64,000 nt of DNA from an uncultured Halomonas sp. (GTDB lineage Bacteria; Pseudomonadota; Gammaproteobacteria; Pseudomonadales; Halomonadaceae): contig NZ_CAMPKE010000003.1 in NCBI RefSeq assembly GCF_946887195.1, positions 1 to 64,000 of the forward strand. The letters are read 5' to 3'. This document shows positions 63,813 through 64,000 of the stretch, piece by piece; the first letter of the stretch is position 1; every line of letters starts with the position of its first letter. The translations under genes and the position numbers were made by a program. The notes under the pieces were generated by a model. It had not been told where the DNA came from. It saw only the letters and a program-made list of their open reading frames with translations, and searched no databases.

Positions 63813-64000
63813 ATGACGAGTTCTCGATCCGCAATGACCCGCCAAGGGTTCATGCCGCCTTTCATTCTCGAGCGCATCATCGAACGGGGCGGTACGAAGC
63901 TCAAGGCATCCGCCCGCCAGACGCTCGATGCCGACCATGGTTTTCGCGCCCGGCGCGCGCCCGTGCCCGGCACCGTCGAGGCAATGCCGCCCGGCAGTGC
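63813..64000 (+). CDS. M4 (thermolysin/protealysin-type) metallopeptidase, N-terminal fragment
   Basis: Only the first 62 codons lie in the window. The start PPFILERIIERGG followed by ASARQTLDADH matches the short propeptide of protealysin-like M4 peptidases (PPYILxxIxENG). GGAGG precedes the ATG. There is no signal peptide, as in protealysins. The zinc-binding HExxH motif would lie beyond the window edge, so the call rests on the propeptide alone. Confidence 0.7.
   Translation, partial: MTSSRSAMTRQGFMPPFILERIIERGGTKLKASARQTLDADHGFRARRAPVPGTVEAMPPGS

Overview
The window is GC-rich DNA of a gammaproteobacterium. The housekeeping genes (cmoA/cmoB/cmoM, rsmC, greB, nudF-yqiB-cpdA, yqiA-parE-parC, cysDN, ACT-containing SerB) and the density of aromatic catabolism with TRAP transporters suggest Halomonadaceae (Halomonas or Chromohalobacter-like). 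That assignment rests on recognised protein families, not on a database search.

Layout. (1) 1-4 kb: the end of an FAD/Rieske oxidoreductase, a small proline-rich protein, a broken HAD phosphatase, nadC and an EamA transporter. (2) 4.1-13.4 kb, minus strand: a phthalate pathway. It holds a TAXI-type TRAP importer, a 4,5-dihydroxyphthalate decarboxylase-like protein, phthalate 4,5-dioxygenase oxygenase and reductase, a dihydrodiol dehydrogenase, a class II aldolase-fold protein and a MarR regulator. (3) 13.6-21.3 kb: an AEC transporter, an IclR regulator and pcaB, pcaI, pcaJ, pcaF and a fused pcaD-pcaC. (4) 21.4-29.6 kb: mobA-mobR (3-hydroxybenzoate), a DctPQM TRAP importer, pcaQ and pcaHG. (5) 29.7-31.9 kb: a pobR-like AraC regulator diverging from pobA (4-hydroxybenzoate). 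(6) 32-42 kb: a CatR/BenM-like regulator diverging from catB-catC-catA-benABCD-benK-benE (benzoate). (7) A tRNA-Arg(CCU) at 42.3 kb marks a sharp border. (8) 42.6-64 kb: mostly core genes for tRNA and rRNA modification, transcription, sulfate activation, topoisomerase IV, glycolysis and serine synthesis, a PilZ/HD-GYP-like signalling protein, and the start of an M4 metalloprotease.

The aromatic genes form one nearly complete beta-ketoadipate funnel. Phthalate, 3-hydroxybenzoate and 4-hydroxybenzoate converge on protocatechuate, and benzoate goes through catechol. Both branches meet at 3-oxoadipate enol-lactone and finish with PcaD, PcaIJ and PcaF. Each branch has its own regulator and mostly its own importer. 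Candidate operators are readable in the sequence: GTTCG-type 15-mers for the IclR protein, ATAACC-N4-GGTTAT for PcaQ, ATAC-N7-GTAT for the CatR/BenM-like protein, and an apparently unnamed box, TTAGATATNNAAGTATTT, shared by the two phthalate promoters.

Other points of note are a pair of about 126-bp dispersed repeats lying inside two operons, a long inverted repeat between catB and catC, a structured parE-parC spacer, an orphan HslV/proteasome-like Ntn hydrolase, and an HD-GYP domain that has lost its HH pair.
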